A stretch of 9,000 nt of DNA from Peptococcaceae bacterium (GCA_012523535.1 JAAYII010000304.1:1-9000), one strand, 5' to 3'; shown: positions 1 to 7,123, numbered from the stretch's first letter. Translations and numbers: made by a program. Notes: a model not told the origin generated them from the sequence alone.

Positions 1-1
1 A

Positions 2-166
2 GACAGGATATTGAGAATGGTCCTGATTACAAGTGATATGGCTGCAAATAATAATATCAAAGGTAACAACATTTTATTCTATGGCCAGGATATTGAAGCC
101 CAGGCCATGCGCGAAAATGAGATTAGCCAAGAGCTGACGGAGATCGCCGAGGGGATAAAGACGTAA
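2..166 (+). pseudogene. 3' end of a GGDEF-type (diguanylate cyclase-like) domain, cut by a stop codon
   Basis: The frame is open from the left edge for 54 codons and ends at TAA 164-166. The peptide contains NNILFYGQDIEAQAM followed by RENEISQELTEIAEG. This matches the last strand of GGDEF domains and the helical linker that usually leads into an EAL domain. The GGDEF active-site loop lies outside the window, so cyclase activity cannot be judged. The reading frame is the same as that of the EAL domain downstream, and only one stop codon separates them. In intact GGDEF-EAL proteins the linker runs straight into the first EAL strand, as the residues after this stop do (RIYLQFQPIIDL). I infer one ancestral gene broken by a nonsense mutation. 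A sequencing error or a true split into two genes is also possible. Confidence 0.6.
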
Positions 167-199
167 AGGATTTATCTGCAGTTTCAGCCGATTATTGAT

Positions 200-892
200 T
201 TGTCTACCAATAAGCTGTGCGGATTCGAGGCTTTAGCCAGACTTAGAAGCGAAAAATACGGCTTAATTTCTCCTACGGAATTCATTACTATAGCAGAAAA
301 AAACAACGTGATTGTTCCTCTGGGTGGAATAATTATTTTTCAAGCCCTCCATTTCTTAAAGAAGCTAAATGAAAAGGGGCATGAGAATATAACTGTGACC
401 ATCAATATCTCGATGCTCCAGTTTTTGAATGCTGGCTTTGCGGAAAGGTTCATAAGCAGGATTAAAGAACTGAATCTGAATCCGGAGAATGTAGGGATTG
501 AGCTTACGGAATCGGCATTTGCCGTAGAAAACGAAGAAATAAACAATATAGTTGATTCCCTTAAGGCTGCAGGGATAAAGATCCTGATTGACGATTTTGG
601 GACCGGCTATTCCTCCTTTGCCCGGGGAAGTGAGTTAAATGCTGATTGTATTAAAATTGATAAATCATTTATCGATAAAATACAATCGGCAAAACCGCAA
701 AAGACGATTACGGGAGACATCATATCCATGGCACATAAAATGGGCCACTTCGTTGTAGCGGAAGGCGTTGAGCAGGAGCAACAGCTTAGTTATTTGCGCA
801 ACCACGGTTGCGACTGGATACAGGGATACCTGATCAGCGAACCCCTTGATGAAAAAGATGCGTTGGAGTTTCTGAATAAGTATTGTTTTTGA
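200..892 (+). CDS. EAL-domain c-di-GMP phosphodiesterase, separated from its GGDEF part
   Basis: EAL domains hydrolyse cyclic di-GMP to pGpG in the cytoplasm. The domain keeps its signature residues in order: the EAL motif in GFEALARL, the Asn of INISMLQF, the Glu of ELTES, the Asp pair of DDFGTGYSSF, the Lys of CIKIDKSF, the Glu of VVAEGVEQ and the Gln of IQGYLISEPL. It should be catalytically competent if folded. The start is doubtful. The first possible start after the upstream TAA is TTG at 200, but homology begins earlier, at codons for YLQFQPIIDL (about 173-202), which form the first barrel strand. Starting at 200 would lose most of that strand, and I see no good ribosome binding site there. 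The reading frame is continuous with the GGDEF remnant upstream. I therefore regard this as the distal part of a disrupted GGDEF-EAL gene, possibly untranslated. It has no functional link to the trp genes. Confidence 0.7.
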   Translation: MSTNKLCGFEALARLRSEKYGLISPTEFITIAEKNNVIVPLGGIIIFQALHFLKKLNEKGHENITVTINISMLQFLNAGFAERFISRIKELNLNPENVGIELTESAFAVENEEINNIVDSLKAAGIKILIDDFGTGYSSFARGSELNADCIKIDKSFIDKIQSAKPQKTITGDIISMAHKMGHFVVAEGVEQEQQLSYLRNHGCDWIQGYLISEPLDEKDALEFLNKYCF

Positions 893-903
893 ATGAGAGT
901 AAA

Positions 904-937
904 AATCCTAGCCAGAACAAAACCGCCGGCTAGGATT
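904..937. terminator. Possible intrinsic terminator after the EAL gene
   Basis: A perfect 10-bp inverted repeat, AATCCTAGCC (904-913) and GGCTAGGATT (928-937), encloses a 14-nt loop. It begins 11 nt after the EAL stop codon. Read on the + strand, the stem is followed by AAATATTG, a poor U-tract. Read on the - strand, it is followed by a run of five T. It could insulate the EAL gene from the trp promoter in either direction, but it would work better as a terminator for - strand transcription. Confidence 0.5.
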
Positions 938-1009
938 AAATATTGCATACATTGTCTTTGCCTATTTTTTGGAAAAATAAAAAACTAAAAATTATCCGCT
1001 TGTTTTTAC

Positions 1010-1038
1010 TTGACAAAGATAAAGAACAGTGCTAAATT
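1010..1038 (+). promoter_or_regulatory. Sigma-A-type promoter of the trp operon
   Basis: A perfect -35 box TTGACA (1010-1015) is followed by a 17-bp spacer and a -10 box TAAATT (1033-1038; 4 of 6 match TATAAT). TG at 1030-1031 adds an extended -10 element. The stretch just upstream (about 964-994) is rich in A and T runs and resembles an UP element. Transcription would start near 1045, about 60 nt before the T-box Stem I. This is the only good promoter I found between the EAL gene and trpE. Confidence 0.8.
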
Positions 1039-1104
1039 AAATAACCAAAAAATACTGGTTTAGTAAAAATACCGGGTTAACAAGTGTCAATAACGGTATA
1101 ACTG

Positions 1105-1374
1105 TATAAACCGATGAACAAGAGAAGTAAGAATAATCGCTTGCATCCAGAGAGCCGTGGTTAGGTGGGAGCACGGTTGCCAAGGGTTATTCCGAATGGA
1201 CTTGTGAGGGAAGCTCGAAATCGCAAGAGAGTAGACGCTTACGGGGGGCCTGCCCGTTATCAGCTGGCTGCATATGATGGTATGCAAAAATGAGTGGGCG
1301 TATTATGCGCCAATTAGGGTGGCACCGCAGAAGGTAAAGCTTTTGTCCCTGCATGGGGGACGAAAGCTTTTTTT
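1105..1374 (+). promoter_or_regulatory. Tryptophan-specific T-box riboswitch leader
   Basis: T-box leaders read the charging state of one tRNA and let transcription continue when that tRNA is uncharged. Stem I folds by hand. ACAAG 1118-1122 pairs with CTTGT 1201-1205. Positions 1131-1138 pair with 1185-1192, and CTTG 1140-1143 with CAAG 1181-1184. The apical stem CCGTG 1155-1159 pairs with CACGG 1172-1176 and is preceded by the conserved AGAGAG. Between the lower helices lies the specifier loop, with AGTA on its 5' side (1126-1129) and GAATGGA on its 3' side. The specifier codon is TGG (1197-1199), Trp. ACGGG 1241-1245 pairs with CCCGT 1253-1257, followed by the commonly conserved TTATC. The T-box proper AGGGTGGCACCGC (1316-1328) has TGGC at 1320-1323. 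Its variable C would pair with a G discriminator base, as expected for bacterial tRNA-Trp. AGGG 1316-1319 can pair with CCCT 1347-1350, which excludes the terminator. Confidence 0.95.
1336..1374 (+). terminator. T-box-controlled intrinsic terminator (attenuator)
   Basis: A 14-bp stem pairs 1336-1349 with 1357-1370. It has one G-U wobble and a 7-nt loop, and is followed by a run of seven T (1368-1374). A second T run lies at 1381-1386. The left arm contains the CCC that the antiterminator needs, so terminator and antiterminator exclude each other. With charged tRNA-Trp the terminator should form and stop transcription before trpE. Confidence 0.92.
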
Positions 1375-1384
1375 ATATATTTTT

Positions 1385-1402
1385 TTAGTAGTGCACTGCT
1401 AA
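1385..1402. repeat. 18-bp near-perfect palindrome in the trpE leader
   Basis: TTAGTAGTGCACTGCTAA is a palindrome with a single mismatched pair, which becomes a G-U pair in RNA. It lies 11 nt after the attenuator T-tract and within the transcribed leader. It could be an operator for a dimeric regulator or a small mRNA hairpin. I do not recognise it as a known binding site. Confidence 0.5.
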
Positions 1403-1429
1403 GACCAATCCAATGACCAAAAGTCTTGC

Positions 1430-1510
1430 TTAATTCCATTCCTAAAATTCCATTCCAAAATTTCATTCTAAAATTCAATTCCAAAAATAATTTCCAAAAT
1501 CAATTTACCC
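1430..1510 (+). repeat. Six degenerate ~14-nt tandem repeats upstream of trpE
   Basis: The unit is close to TAAAATTCCATTCC. Copies lie at 1430-1442, 1443-1456, 1457-1468, 1469-1482, 1483-1495 and 1496-1510, with 12-15 nt each and rising divergence toward the gene. The array has almost no G on the + strand and ends directly before the trpE Shine-Dalgarno sequence. It should leave the RNA largely unstructured. No coding capacity is apparent. Confidence 0.65.
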
Positions 1511-1526
1511 AAAAGAGGTGATAACG

Positions 1527-2984
1527 GTGGTAATCCCTGCATACCAGGAAATTGAACGCCTGGCCCAAGAATACAAGATCATTCCCATTTGCAAAGAAAT
1601 CTATGCCGATATTACAACGCCCATTGCCCTTTTGCGCAAGATTTCCCGGATCAGCAACAGATATTTTTTGCTGGAAAGTATTGAAGGCGGGGAAAAATGG
1701 GGCAGATACTCCTTCCTGGGTCTTAATCCCATGGCTCGCCTTGTCTGTAAAAACGGCGAGATAACGATTGAAGACAAGGAAAAGAAAACCGTGACTTCCC
1801 ACAAACCGCTGGAGTTGCTAAGAACTTACCTTGCGGATTATAAGGCACCCAGGCTGCCGGGGCTTCCCCCCTTTGCCGGCGGTTTTGTCGGATACTTTTC
1901 CTATAGCCTGATTGGCTATACGGAGCCGGTATTAAAGCTTAGGAGCAGTGATTTCTATGATTTTGAGCTCATGCTGTTTGACAAGGTGATCGCTTATGAT
2001 CACTTAAGACAAAAGATTAGCATCATTCTCAACTTGCAAGCCGAGACGATAGCCGAAAGTTACCAAAAGGCCCTGGCCGAGATTGAGGATATTGTCTGGC
2101 TGATTACGGAACAGAGCCTGCTGCCGAAAGCCAAAATGAAAAGCAAACCCTCCTTCAGCTGCAATGTATCCCGGGAAGAATACTACCGGATGGTTGAAAA
2201 AACAAAGGACTATATCAGAAAAGGCGATATCTTCCAGGCCGGCATATCCAGGCGGTTTGAAACACCCTATGAGGACAGCCTCCTGAATGCTTACCGGGTT
2301 CTAAGAACCACCAATCCTTCCCCCTATATGGTGTTCCTGCAAACCGACGATGTTCAGCTTATGTGTTCCTCTCCCGAAACCCTGGTCAGATTGCAGAACA
2401 ATATCCTTTCCACCTTTCCCATCGCCGGTTCCAGACCCCGGGGCCGGACCGGCGAAGAAGACATGGCTTTGGAGCGGGAATTGCTGGAGGATGAAAAAGA
2501 ATTGGCGGACCACGACATGCTGGTGGACCTGGCCAGGAATGATTTGGGGAAAATAGCTGAGTTTGGCAGCGTGCAGGTCACCAAATATAAAACGATTCAA
2601 CGCTATTCGCAAATTATGCATATTACTTCGGAAGTGGAAGGAATCCTCAGGAAAGGAAAAGACGCCTTGGATGCGCTGGAAGCGCTTCTGCCGGCCGGCA
2701 CTCTGTCCGGCGCGCCCAAGATTCGGGCCTGCCAGATCATCGAAGAATTGGAAAAAGAACCAAGGGGGATCTACGGCGGAGCCATAGGCTATCTGGATTT
2801 CACCGGCAATATGGATGTCTGCATTGCCATCCGCATGGCCGTGAAGAAAAACGGCAAGGTGTTTGTTCAGGCCGGGGGAGGAATTGTGGCGGACAGCGTG
2901 GCGGAAAAAGAATATGAAGAGTCCGAAAACAAGGCCAAGGCCGTAATGAAGGCGATTATGGCCGCAAGCGAGGTGGAAGAGTGA
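1527..2984 (+). CDS. trpE: Anthranilate synthase component I (chorismate-binding subunit)
   Basis: TrpE converts chorismate to anthranilate using ammonia delivered by TrpG, the first committed step of tryptophan synthesis. From the GTG at 1527 the protein has 485 residues, a normal length. The N-terminal domain carries LLES (48-51), the family's tryptophan feedback site, so allosteric inhibition is expected. The C-terminal chorismate-binding domain shows GDIFQ (233-237), PIAGSRPRG (298-306), LVDLARNDLG (332-341), the MHITSEVEG segment with His365, and GTLSGAPK (391-398). The usual PIAGT reads PIAGS here. A GTG at 1518 in the same frame is also possible, but the 1518 triplet lies inside the Shine-Dalgarno sequence AGAGGTG (1514-1520), which sits 6 nt before 1527, so 1527 is preferred. 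It is the first gene after the Trp T-box. Its neighbours exclude the related PabB. Confidence 0.96.
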   Translation: MVIPAYQEIERLAQEYKIIPICKEIYADITTPIALLRKISRISNRYFLLESIEGGEKWGRYSFLGLNPMARLVCKNGEITIEDKEKKTVTSHKPLELLRTYLADYKAPRLPGLPPFAGGFVGYFSYSLIGYTEPVLKLRSSDFYDFELMLFDKVIAYDHLRQKISIILNLQAETIAESYQKALAEIEDIVWLITEQSLLPKAKMKSKPSFSCNVSREEYYRMVEKTKDYIRKGDIFQAGISRRFETPYEDSLLNAYRVLRTTNPSPYMVFLQTDDVQLMCSSPETLVRLQNNILSTFPIAGSRPRGRTGEEDMALERELLEDEKELADHDMLVDLARNDLGKIAEFGSVQVTKYKTIQRYSQIMHITSEVEGILRKGKDALDALEALLPAGTLSGAPKIRACQIIEELEKEPRGIYGGAIGYLDFTGNMDVCIAIRMAVKKNGKVFVQAGGGIVADSVAEKEYEESENKAKAVMKAIMAASEVEE

Positions 2985-3565
2985 TGATTTTATTGATCGA
3001 TAACTACGACAGCTTTTCCTATAATCTGGTGCAAATGGTAGGGACCATCAACCCGGATATCCGCGTGATTCGCAATGACGAATGTACGGTGGAAGAAGTA
3101 AAACAGATGCACCCTTCTCACCTTTTTATTTCTCCCGGTCCCGGTTATCCGCGGGATGCCGGAATCTGTGAAGAAGTTATCGACCAATTGAAAGGCATGG
3201 TTCCGATTCTCGGCATCTGCCTTGGCCACCAGGCCATCTGCGAGGTGTTCGGGGCTTCTATCGGGCCGGCCAAGGAACTTAGGCACGGCAAACAGAGCAA
3301 TATCCATATTGCCAACGGAAGCCGCATATTCAAAGGATTGGCGCCTATCATAGCGGCGGCAAGATACCATTCTCTTATTGCCCAAAGGGCCTCTTTGCCG
3401 GATGAGCTCCTGGTCATTGCCGAAGATGAGCGGGGGGAAGTAATGGGCGTTAAACACCGGGACTATGAGATTTACGGTCTGCAGTTCCATCCGGAATCCA
3501 TCCTAACCCCTCAGGGGGCCGTTATTATAAACAATTTTCTGCGCATTGGGGGTGAAGCACTGTGA
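2984..3565 (+). CDS. trpG: Anthranilate synthase component II (glutamine amidotransferase)
   Basis: TrpG hydrolyses glutamine and channels ammonia to TrpE. The 193-residue protein is a single class I amidotransferase domain without fusion. It starts with ILLIDNYDSFSYNL and has the oxyanion segment SPGPGYP (50-56). The nucleophile is Cys79 in GICLGHQ, and His169 and Glu171 in QFHPES complete the triad. HGKQSNI (101-107) and RYHSL (127-131) are also typical of the TrpG/PabA group. The ATG overlaps the trpE stop by one base (TGATG), and AGGTGG (2971-2976) precedes it by 7 nt. A GTG one codon earlier (2981) is an alternative start. In some Firmicutes one such subunit also serves folate synthesis with PabB. 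The sequence alone cannot show whether that holds here. Confidence 0.95.
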   Translation: MILLIDNYDSFSYNLVQMVGTINPDIRVIRNDECTVEEVKQMHPSHLFISPGPGYPRDAGICEEVIDQLKGMVPILGICLGHQAICEVFGASIGPAKELRHGKQSNIHIANGSRIFKGLAPIIAAARYHSLIAQRASLPDELLVIAEDERGEVMGVKHRDYEIYGLQFHPESILTPQGAVIINNFLRIGGEAL

Positions 3566-4587
3566 TCCAGGAAGCAATTCATAAATTGCTTAACAGGGAA
3601 AACCTCCCGCTGGAGACGGCCAAAGCGGTGATGGAGGAAATTATGAGCGGCCAGGCGACCAACGCCCAGATTGCCTCTTTCCTGACCGCCATGAGGATGA
3701 AAGGGGAAACCATCGATGAAATCACGGCTTGCGCCATGATCATGCGCCAATGCGGCACCAAGCTAAAACATGAGGGCGATGTGCTGGATATTGTGGGTAC
3801 CGGAGGCGACCAGGCTTACACCTTTAACATTTCTACCGTTTCCTCCTTTGTCATTTCGGCGGCGGGGGTGCCGGTGGCCAAGCACGGCAACCGGAGCGTC
3901 TCCAGCAAATGCGGCAGCGCTGATGTTTTGGAAGCCCTCGGAGTAAAAATTGATATCCCCGTCCGGAAAAGTGAAAAGATTTTGCGAGAAATCGGGATTT
4001 GCTTCCTGTTTGCCGCCAACTACCATCCTTCCATGAAATATGCCGCACCTGTGAGAAAGGAACTGGGGGTGCGCACCATCTTCAATATTTTGGGACCGCT
4101 GGCCAGCCCGGCCAATGCCAATTTGCAATTGCTGGGTGTTTATGACGAAAATCTGGTGGAGCCTTTGGCCAGGGTGCTTGCCAATCTCGGTGTAAAGAGA
4201 GCCATGGTGGTACATGGCCATGACGGTTTGGATGAAATCTCTTTAACCACCTCTTCCACTGTTTGTGAAGTCAATAACGGCTATTTGAACAGTTTCTTTT
4301 TGGATCCGCGCCAATTCGGCTTTGCCTACTGCAAGCCCGAGGATTTAAAGGGCGGCGGGCCGCAGGAAAATGCGGAAATCGCTAAAAGAATCTTAAGCGG
4401 GGAAAAAGGTCCCAAAAGGGATATTGTCCTGCTCAACTCGGCAGTCTGTCTCTATATGGCATATAACAACGTTACTTTGCGGGAATGCGTGAAGATGGCG
4501 GCAGACATCATCGACAGCGGCAGGGCGCTGGAACAGCTGAACCGCTTTATCAGGCTGTCCAACAGTGAAGACGGTGAGCAAACATGA
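3562..4587 (+). CDS. trpD: Anthranilate phosphoribosyltransferase
   Basis: TrpD transfers the phosphoribosyl group of PRPP to anthranilate, giving N-(5-phosphoribosyl)-anthranilate. The 341-residue length is normal for the stand-alone enzyme, unlike the enterobacterial TrpG-TrpD fusion. The PRPP/Mg site is seen as DIVGTGGD (76-83), followed by FNISTVSSF and KHGNRSVSSKCGSADVLEALG (107-127). Further on come FNILGPLASP and VHGHDGLDE, both family signatures. The GTG start overlaps the trpG stop in GTGA (4 nt). A strong GGGGGTGA ribosome binding site lies at 3548-3555, 6 nt upstream. Overlap on both sides suggests translational coupling with trpG and trpC. Confidence 0.96.
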   Translation: MIQEAIHKLLNRENLPLETAKAVMEEIMSGQATNAQIASFLTAMRMKGETIDEITACAMIMRQCGTKLKHEGDVLDIVGTGGDQAYTFNISTVSSFVISAAGVPVAKHGNRSVSSKCGSADVLEALGVKIDIPVRKSEKILREIGICFLFAANYHPSMKYAAPVRKELGVRTIFNILGPLASPANANLQLLGVYDENLVEPLARVLANLGVKRAMVVHGHDGLDEISLTTSSTVCEVNNGYLNSFFLDPRQFGFAYCKPEDLKGGGPQENAEIAKRILSGEKGPKRDIVLLNSAVCLYMAYNNVTLRECVKMAADIIDSGRALEQLNRFIRLSNSEDGEQT

Positions 4588-5411
4588 TTCTGGAGACATT
4601 GGCGGAAGCCGGCAGGCGGCGGGTGCAATCGGCCAAAAGCCGGGTGCCTCTGGCCGATTTGCAAGCGCAAGTATGGGAACAAAGAGAAAAAGAAATATCC
4701 GGCAAGGCCTTTAACAAGGGTCAAGATTTTGCTTTCGAGCAAGCGCTGAAGAAAAAAGGGCTTTCCTTTATCTGTGAAGTAAAGAAGGCTTCACCCTCCA
4801 AGGGGGTTATTGCGCCGGTTTTTCCCTATCGGGAGATAGCCCTCCAATATGAAAAAGCCGGGGCCCGAGCCATTTCAGTTCTCACCGAGCCGGAATATTT
4901 TCTCGGCAGCGATATTTATTTGAAAGAAATCAGTGCCTTAGTCAGGATTCCTGTCCTGCGCAAAGACTTTATTCTCGATGAATACCAGATCTATGAAGCG
5001 AAGCTGCTGGGGGCCGATGCAGTCCTGTTGATCTGTGCCCTGCTGGATACGGCCACTCTGAAAAAATTTCTCGGCCTCTGTGATGAACTTGGACTCTCCG
5101 CTTTGGTGGAAGCCCACACCCAAGCTGATATTGCTTCGGCCCTTGAGGCCGGGGCCAGGGTAATCGGGGTGAATAACCGCAATCTTAATACTTTTGAAGT
5201 GGATTTTAACAACTGTTTAAGGTTAAGGGACCTGGTCCCCGAAAATATCGTCTATGTTGCGGAAAGCGGCATTCAAACCCCGGAGCAGATTGCGCTTTTG
5301 GAGGAAGCAGGGGTAGATGGGGTTTTGCTTGGCGAGGTACTGATGAGAAGCGCGGACAAAACAGCCATGTTGGCCTACTTGCAAGGCAGAAAGGATAAGG
5401 CGGATGGCTAA
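4584..5411 (+). CDS. trpC: Indole-3-glycerol phosphate synthase
   Basis: TrpC closes the indole ring, turning 1-(2-carboxyphenylamino)-deoxyribulose phosphate into indole-3-glycerol phosphate. It is a single (beta/alpha)8 barrel of 275 residues, slightly longer than the usual ~255-260, and is not fused to TrpF. All catalytic positions can be placed by their spacing in the archaeal enzyme: Glu65 and Lys67 in CEVKKASPSKG, Lys127 in LRKDFI, Glu176 in LVEAHT, Asn197 in GVNNRNL, and Glu227-Ser228 in VAESGI. The phosphate-binding GVLLGEVLM lies near the C terminus. The ATG overlaps the trpD stop in ATGA, and GGTGAG (4573-4578) is the ribosome binding site. Confidence 0.96.
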   Translation: MILETLAEAGRRRVQSAKSRVPLADLQAQVWEQREKEISGKAFNKGQDFAFEQALKKKGLSFICEVKKASPSKGVIAPVFPYREIALQYEKAGARAISVLTEPEYFLGSDIYLKEISALVRIPVLRKDFILDEYQIYEAKLLGADAVLLICALLDTATLKKFLGLCDELGLSALVEAHTQADIASALEAGARVIGVNNRNLNTFEVDFNNCLRLRDLVPENIVYVAESGIQTPEQIALLEEAGVDGVLLGEVLMRSADKTAMLAYLQGRKDKADG

Positions 5412-6021
5412 GATCAAAATTTGCGGGCTAAGAAGAGAACAGGATATTGAGGCGGTTAACGCAGCTTTGCCGGATTATATCGGTTTCGTTTTCGCCAGGA
5501 GCAAAAGGCAAATCGACGAGCAACAGGCCGAAAGGCTGAAAGCGAAGCTTAATCCCGCCATAAAAGCGGTGGGGGTATTTGTCAATGCCGATCCGGAGAG
5601 GATTATCAACCTCTGCCACAGCCAGGTGATTGATTTGATTCAGCTCCACGGCGATGAAGACGAGGATTACCTCAAGAGACTGAGAAGCCGTGTCGCCAAT
5701 AAAATCATTAAAGCCGTCAGGGTGAAAGAGGCGCAAGATATTATGAAGGCTTTGGATTTTCCCTGTGATTACCTGCTGTTTGATGCCTTCCGGGAGGGAG
5801 AATACGGAGGCAGCGGCCGGACCTTTGATTGGTCCCTGCTTCCGCAGATCCCTAAGCCCTATTTTCTGGCGGGAGGTATCAACGCCGATAATATAGCCCA
5901 GGCCCTTACCGAGCACGATCCTTACGGCTTGGATGTCAGCAGCGGGGCGGAGACCAATGGCTGGAAGGATCCGAAAAAGATATGGGATATTGTGGCCAGA
6001 GTCAGACAATTTAAGGCCTAA
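5404..6021 (+). CDS. trpF: Phosphoribosylanthranilate isomerase
   Basis: TrpF isomerises phosphoribosylanthranilate to the ribulose derivative used by TrpC, an Amadori rearrangement. The 205-residue barrel is of normal size. The catalytic base Cys7 is in KICGLR and the acid Asp127 in LLFDAF. GGSGRTFDW and LAGGINADNI form the substrate phosphate site, and GLDVSSGAE is the family's C-terminal signature. The ATG overlaps the trpC stop by 8 nt. AAAGGA (5390-5395) lies 8 nt before the start. Gene order D-C-F differs from the order of reactions, as in many Firmicutes. Confidence 0.96.
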   Translation: MAKIKICGLRREQDIEAVNAALPDYIGFVFARSKRQIDEQQAERLKAKLNPAIKAVGVFVNADPERIINLCHSQVIDLIQLHGDEDEDYLKRLRSRVANKIIKAVRVKEAQDIMKALDFPCDYLLFDAFREGEYGGSGRTFDWSLLPQIPKPYFLAGGINADNIAQALTEHDPYGLDVSSGAETNGWKDPKKIWDIVARVRQFKA

Positions 6022-6023
6022 CG

Positions 6024-6043
6024 CCGGTCCTGCTACCGGTCCT
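6024..6043 (+). repeat. Short direct repeat in the trpF-DAHP synthase spacer
   Basis: CCGGTCCT occurs at 6024-6031 and 6036-6043. The CCGG parts could also form a weak 4-bp hairpin. There is no T-tract, so it is not a terminator. The rest of this 73-nt spacer holds only the ribosome binding site of the next gene. Confidence 0.3.
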
Positions 6044-6094
6044 AAGAGTGGCCGAAAGCTGTGGAAAATCGGATATTTGGAAGGAGATGGCCGT

Positions 6095-7123
6095 ATGAGC
6101 TTTATTTATAAGAAAAAACTTATTTCCCCTGAAGAGTTGAGCAGTGCGTTACCCATGTCTGCCCAAGATGTCCGGAGAAAAAAAGAAAGGGATCAAGAAA
6201 TCCGGGATATTTTCAGCGGAAGGTCCGATAAGTTTTTGGTCATTATGGGACCATGTTCCGCCGATCATGAAGACGCGGTTTGCGATTACGTTTCCCGACT
6301 GGCCGAGGTCCAGGAAAAGGTTTCCAGCCGGATTCTGATTATTCCCAGAGTATTTACCAACAAGCCGAGGACCACAGGCCTGGGATATAAAGGAATAGCC
6401 CATCAGCCCGATCCGGAAAAAGAACCGGATTTACAGGAAGGGCTTATAGCCATGAGGAGGTTGCATTTACGGGTCCTGGCTGAAACAGGCCTTACAACGG
6501 CTGATGAAATGCTTTACCTGGAAATCTGGCCTTATGTGGAAGATTTGCTGTCCTATGTGGTCATAGGGGCCAGATCCGTGGAGAATCAGCCTTATCGCTT
6601 CGCAGTGAGCGGGATGGACTGCCCGGCAGGAATGAAAAACCCCACCAGCGGAGATTTCTCCGTAATGTTAAATTCATGCCTTGCCGCGCAAAGCAGCCAC
6701 ACCTTTATTTACCGGGGCTATGAGGTGAGTACGAGCGGCAACCCCTTTACCCATTGTATTTTAAGAGGGGCCATCGATCAGGACGGCCAATATGTGCCTA
6801 ATTATCATTATGAAGATTTAATACGGCTCCATGAGATGTATGCAAAATATCAACTGGCCAATCCTGCGGTTATTATCGATGCCAACCATGCCAATTCCGG
6901 CAAAATCTATTCCGAACAGCCGAGAATTGTGAAGGAAGTGCTTTACAGCCGTTCGGCCACCCCCGAACTTGCCCAACTGGTCAAGGGCGTGATGATAGAA
7001 AGTTATATTGAAGCAGGCAGACAGGATATTTCGGGACGGAATTACGGACAATCTCTGACGGATGCCTGTTTGGGTTGGAAAGAATCCGAAAGATTGATCT
7101 ATACCATTGCCGAACATGTTTAG
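6095..7123 (+). CDS. 3-deoxy-7-phosphoheptulonate (DAHP) synthase, type I AroFGH family
   Basis: DAHP synthase condenses phosphoenolpyruvate and erythrose 4-phosphate, the entry step of the shikimate pathway that supplies chorismate to TrpE. The 342-residue protein aligns by motif with E. coli AroF/G/H: IMGPCSADHEDAV, PRVFTNKPRTTGLGYKG, IGARSVENQ, the long segment GMDCPAGMKNPTSGDF, IDANHANSGK, MIESYIEAG and YGQSLTDACLGW. The expected metal ligands are Cys54, His265, Glu302 and Asp323. There is no ACT or chorismate mutase domain. The ATG at 6095 is chosen because AAGGAG (6081-6086) lies 8 nt upstream. The frame is open back to 5933, but that part overlaps trpF and lacks homology. The gene follows trpF after a 73-nt spacer, and no terminator or convincing promoter is visible there. 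It is therefore probably read from the Trp T-box promoter. The effector specificity, if any, cannot be read from the motifs. Confidence 0.94.
   Translation: MSFIYKKKLISPEELSSALPMSAQDVRRKKERDQEIRDIFSGRSDKFLVIMGPCSADHEDAVCDYVSRLAEVQEKVSSRILIIPRVFTNKPRTTGLGYKGIAHQPDPEKEPDLQEGLIAMRRLHLRVLAETGLTTADEMLYLEIWPYVEDLLSYVVIGARSVENQPYRFAVSGMDCPAGMKNPTSGDFSVMLNSCLAAQSSHTFIYRGYEVSTSGNPFTHCILRGAIDQDGQYVPNYHYEDLIRLHEMYAKYQLANPAVIIDANHANSGKIYSEQPRIVKEVLYSRSATPELAQLVKGVMIESYIEAGRQDISGRNYGQSLTDACLGWKESERLIYTIAEHV

Noticed and set aside
164..166. Recoding of the stop as selenocysteine or pyrrolysine
   Set aside because: Those use TGA and TAG. The codon here is TAA, and homologs have no special residue in this linker.
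1045..1517. A Trp-rich leader peptide or TRAP-type binding repeats controlling attenuation
   Set aside because: No short frame with tandem TGG codons and a ribosome binding site is apparent, and no array of spaced GAG/TAG triplets was found. The T-box structure explains the attenuator fully.
1518..1526. trpE starting at GTG 1518
   Set aside because: The codon lies inside the Shine-Dalgarno sequence. The in-frame GTG at 1527 has ideal spacing from it.
1527..2984. Aminodeoxychorismate synthase (PabB) as the identity of the first gene
   Set aside because: It has the LLES feedback site and the PIAG motif of TrpE, where PabB usually has PIKGT. It lies directly behind a Trp T-box and is followed by trpG, trpD and trpC.
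5933..6094. A long N-terminal extension of the DAHP synthase, since the frame is open upstream to 5933
   Set aside because: The extension overlaps the trpF end, has no family resemblance and lacks a ribosome binding site. The ATG at 6095 has AAGGAG 8 nt upstream and gives the normal length.
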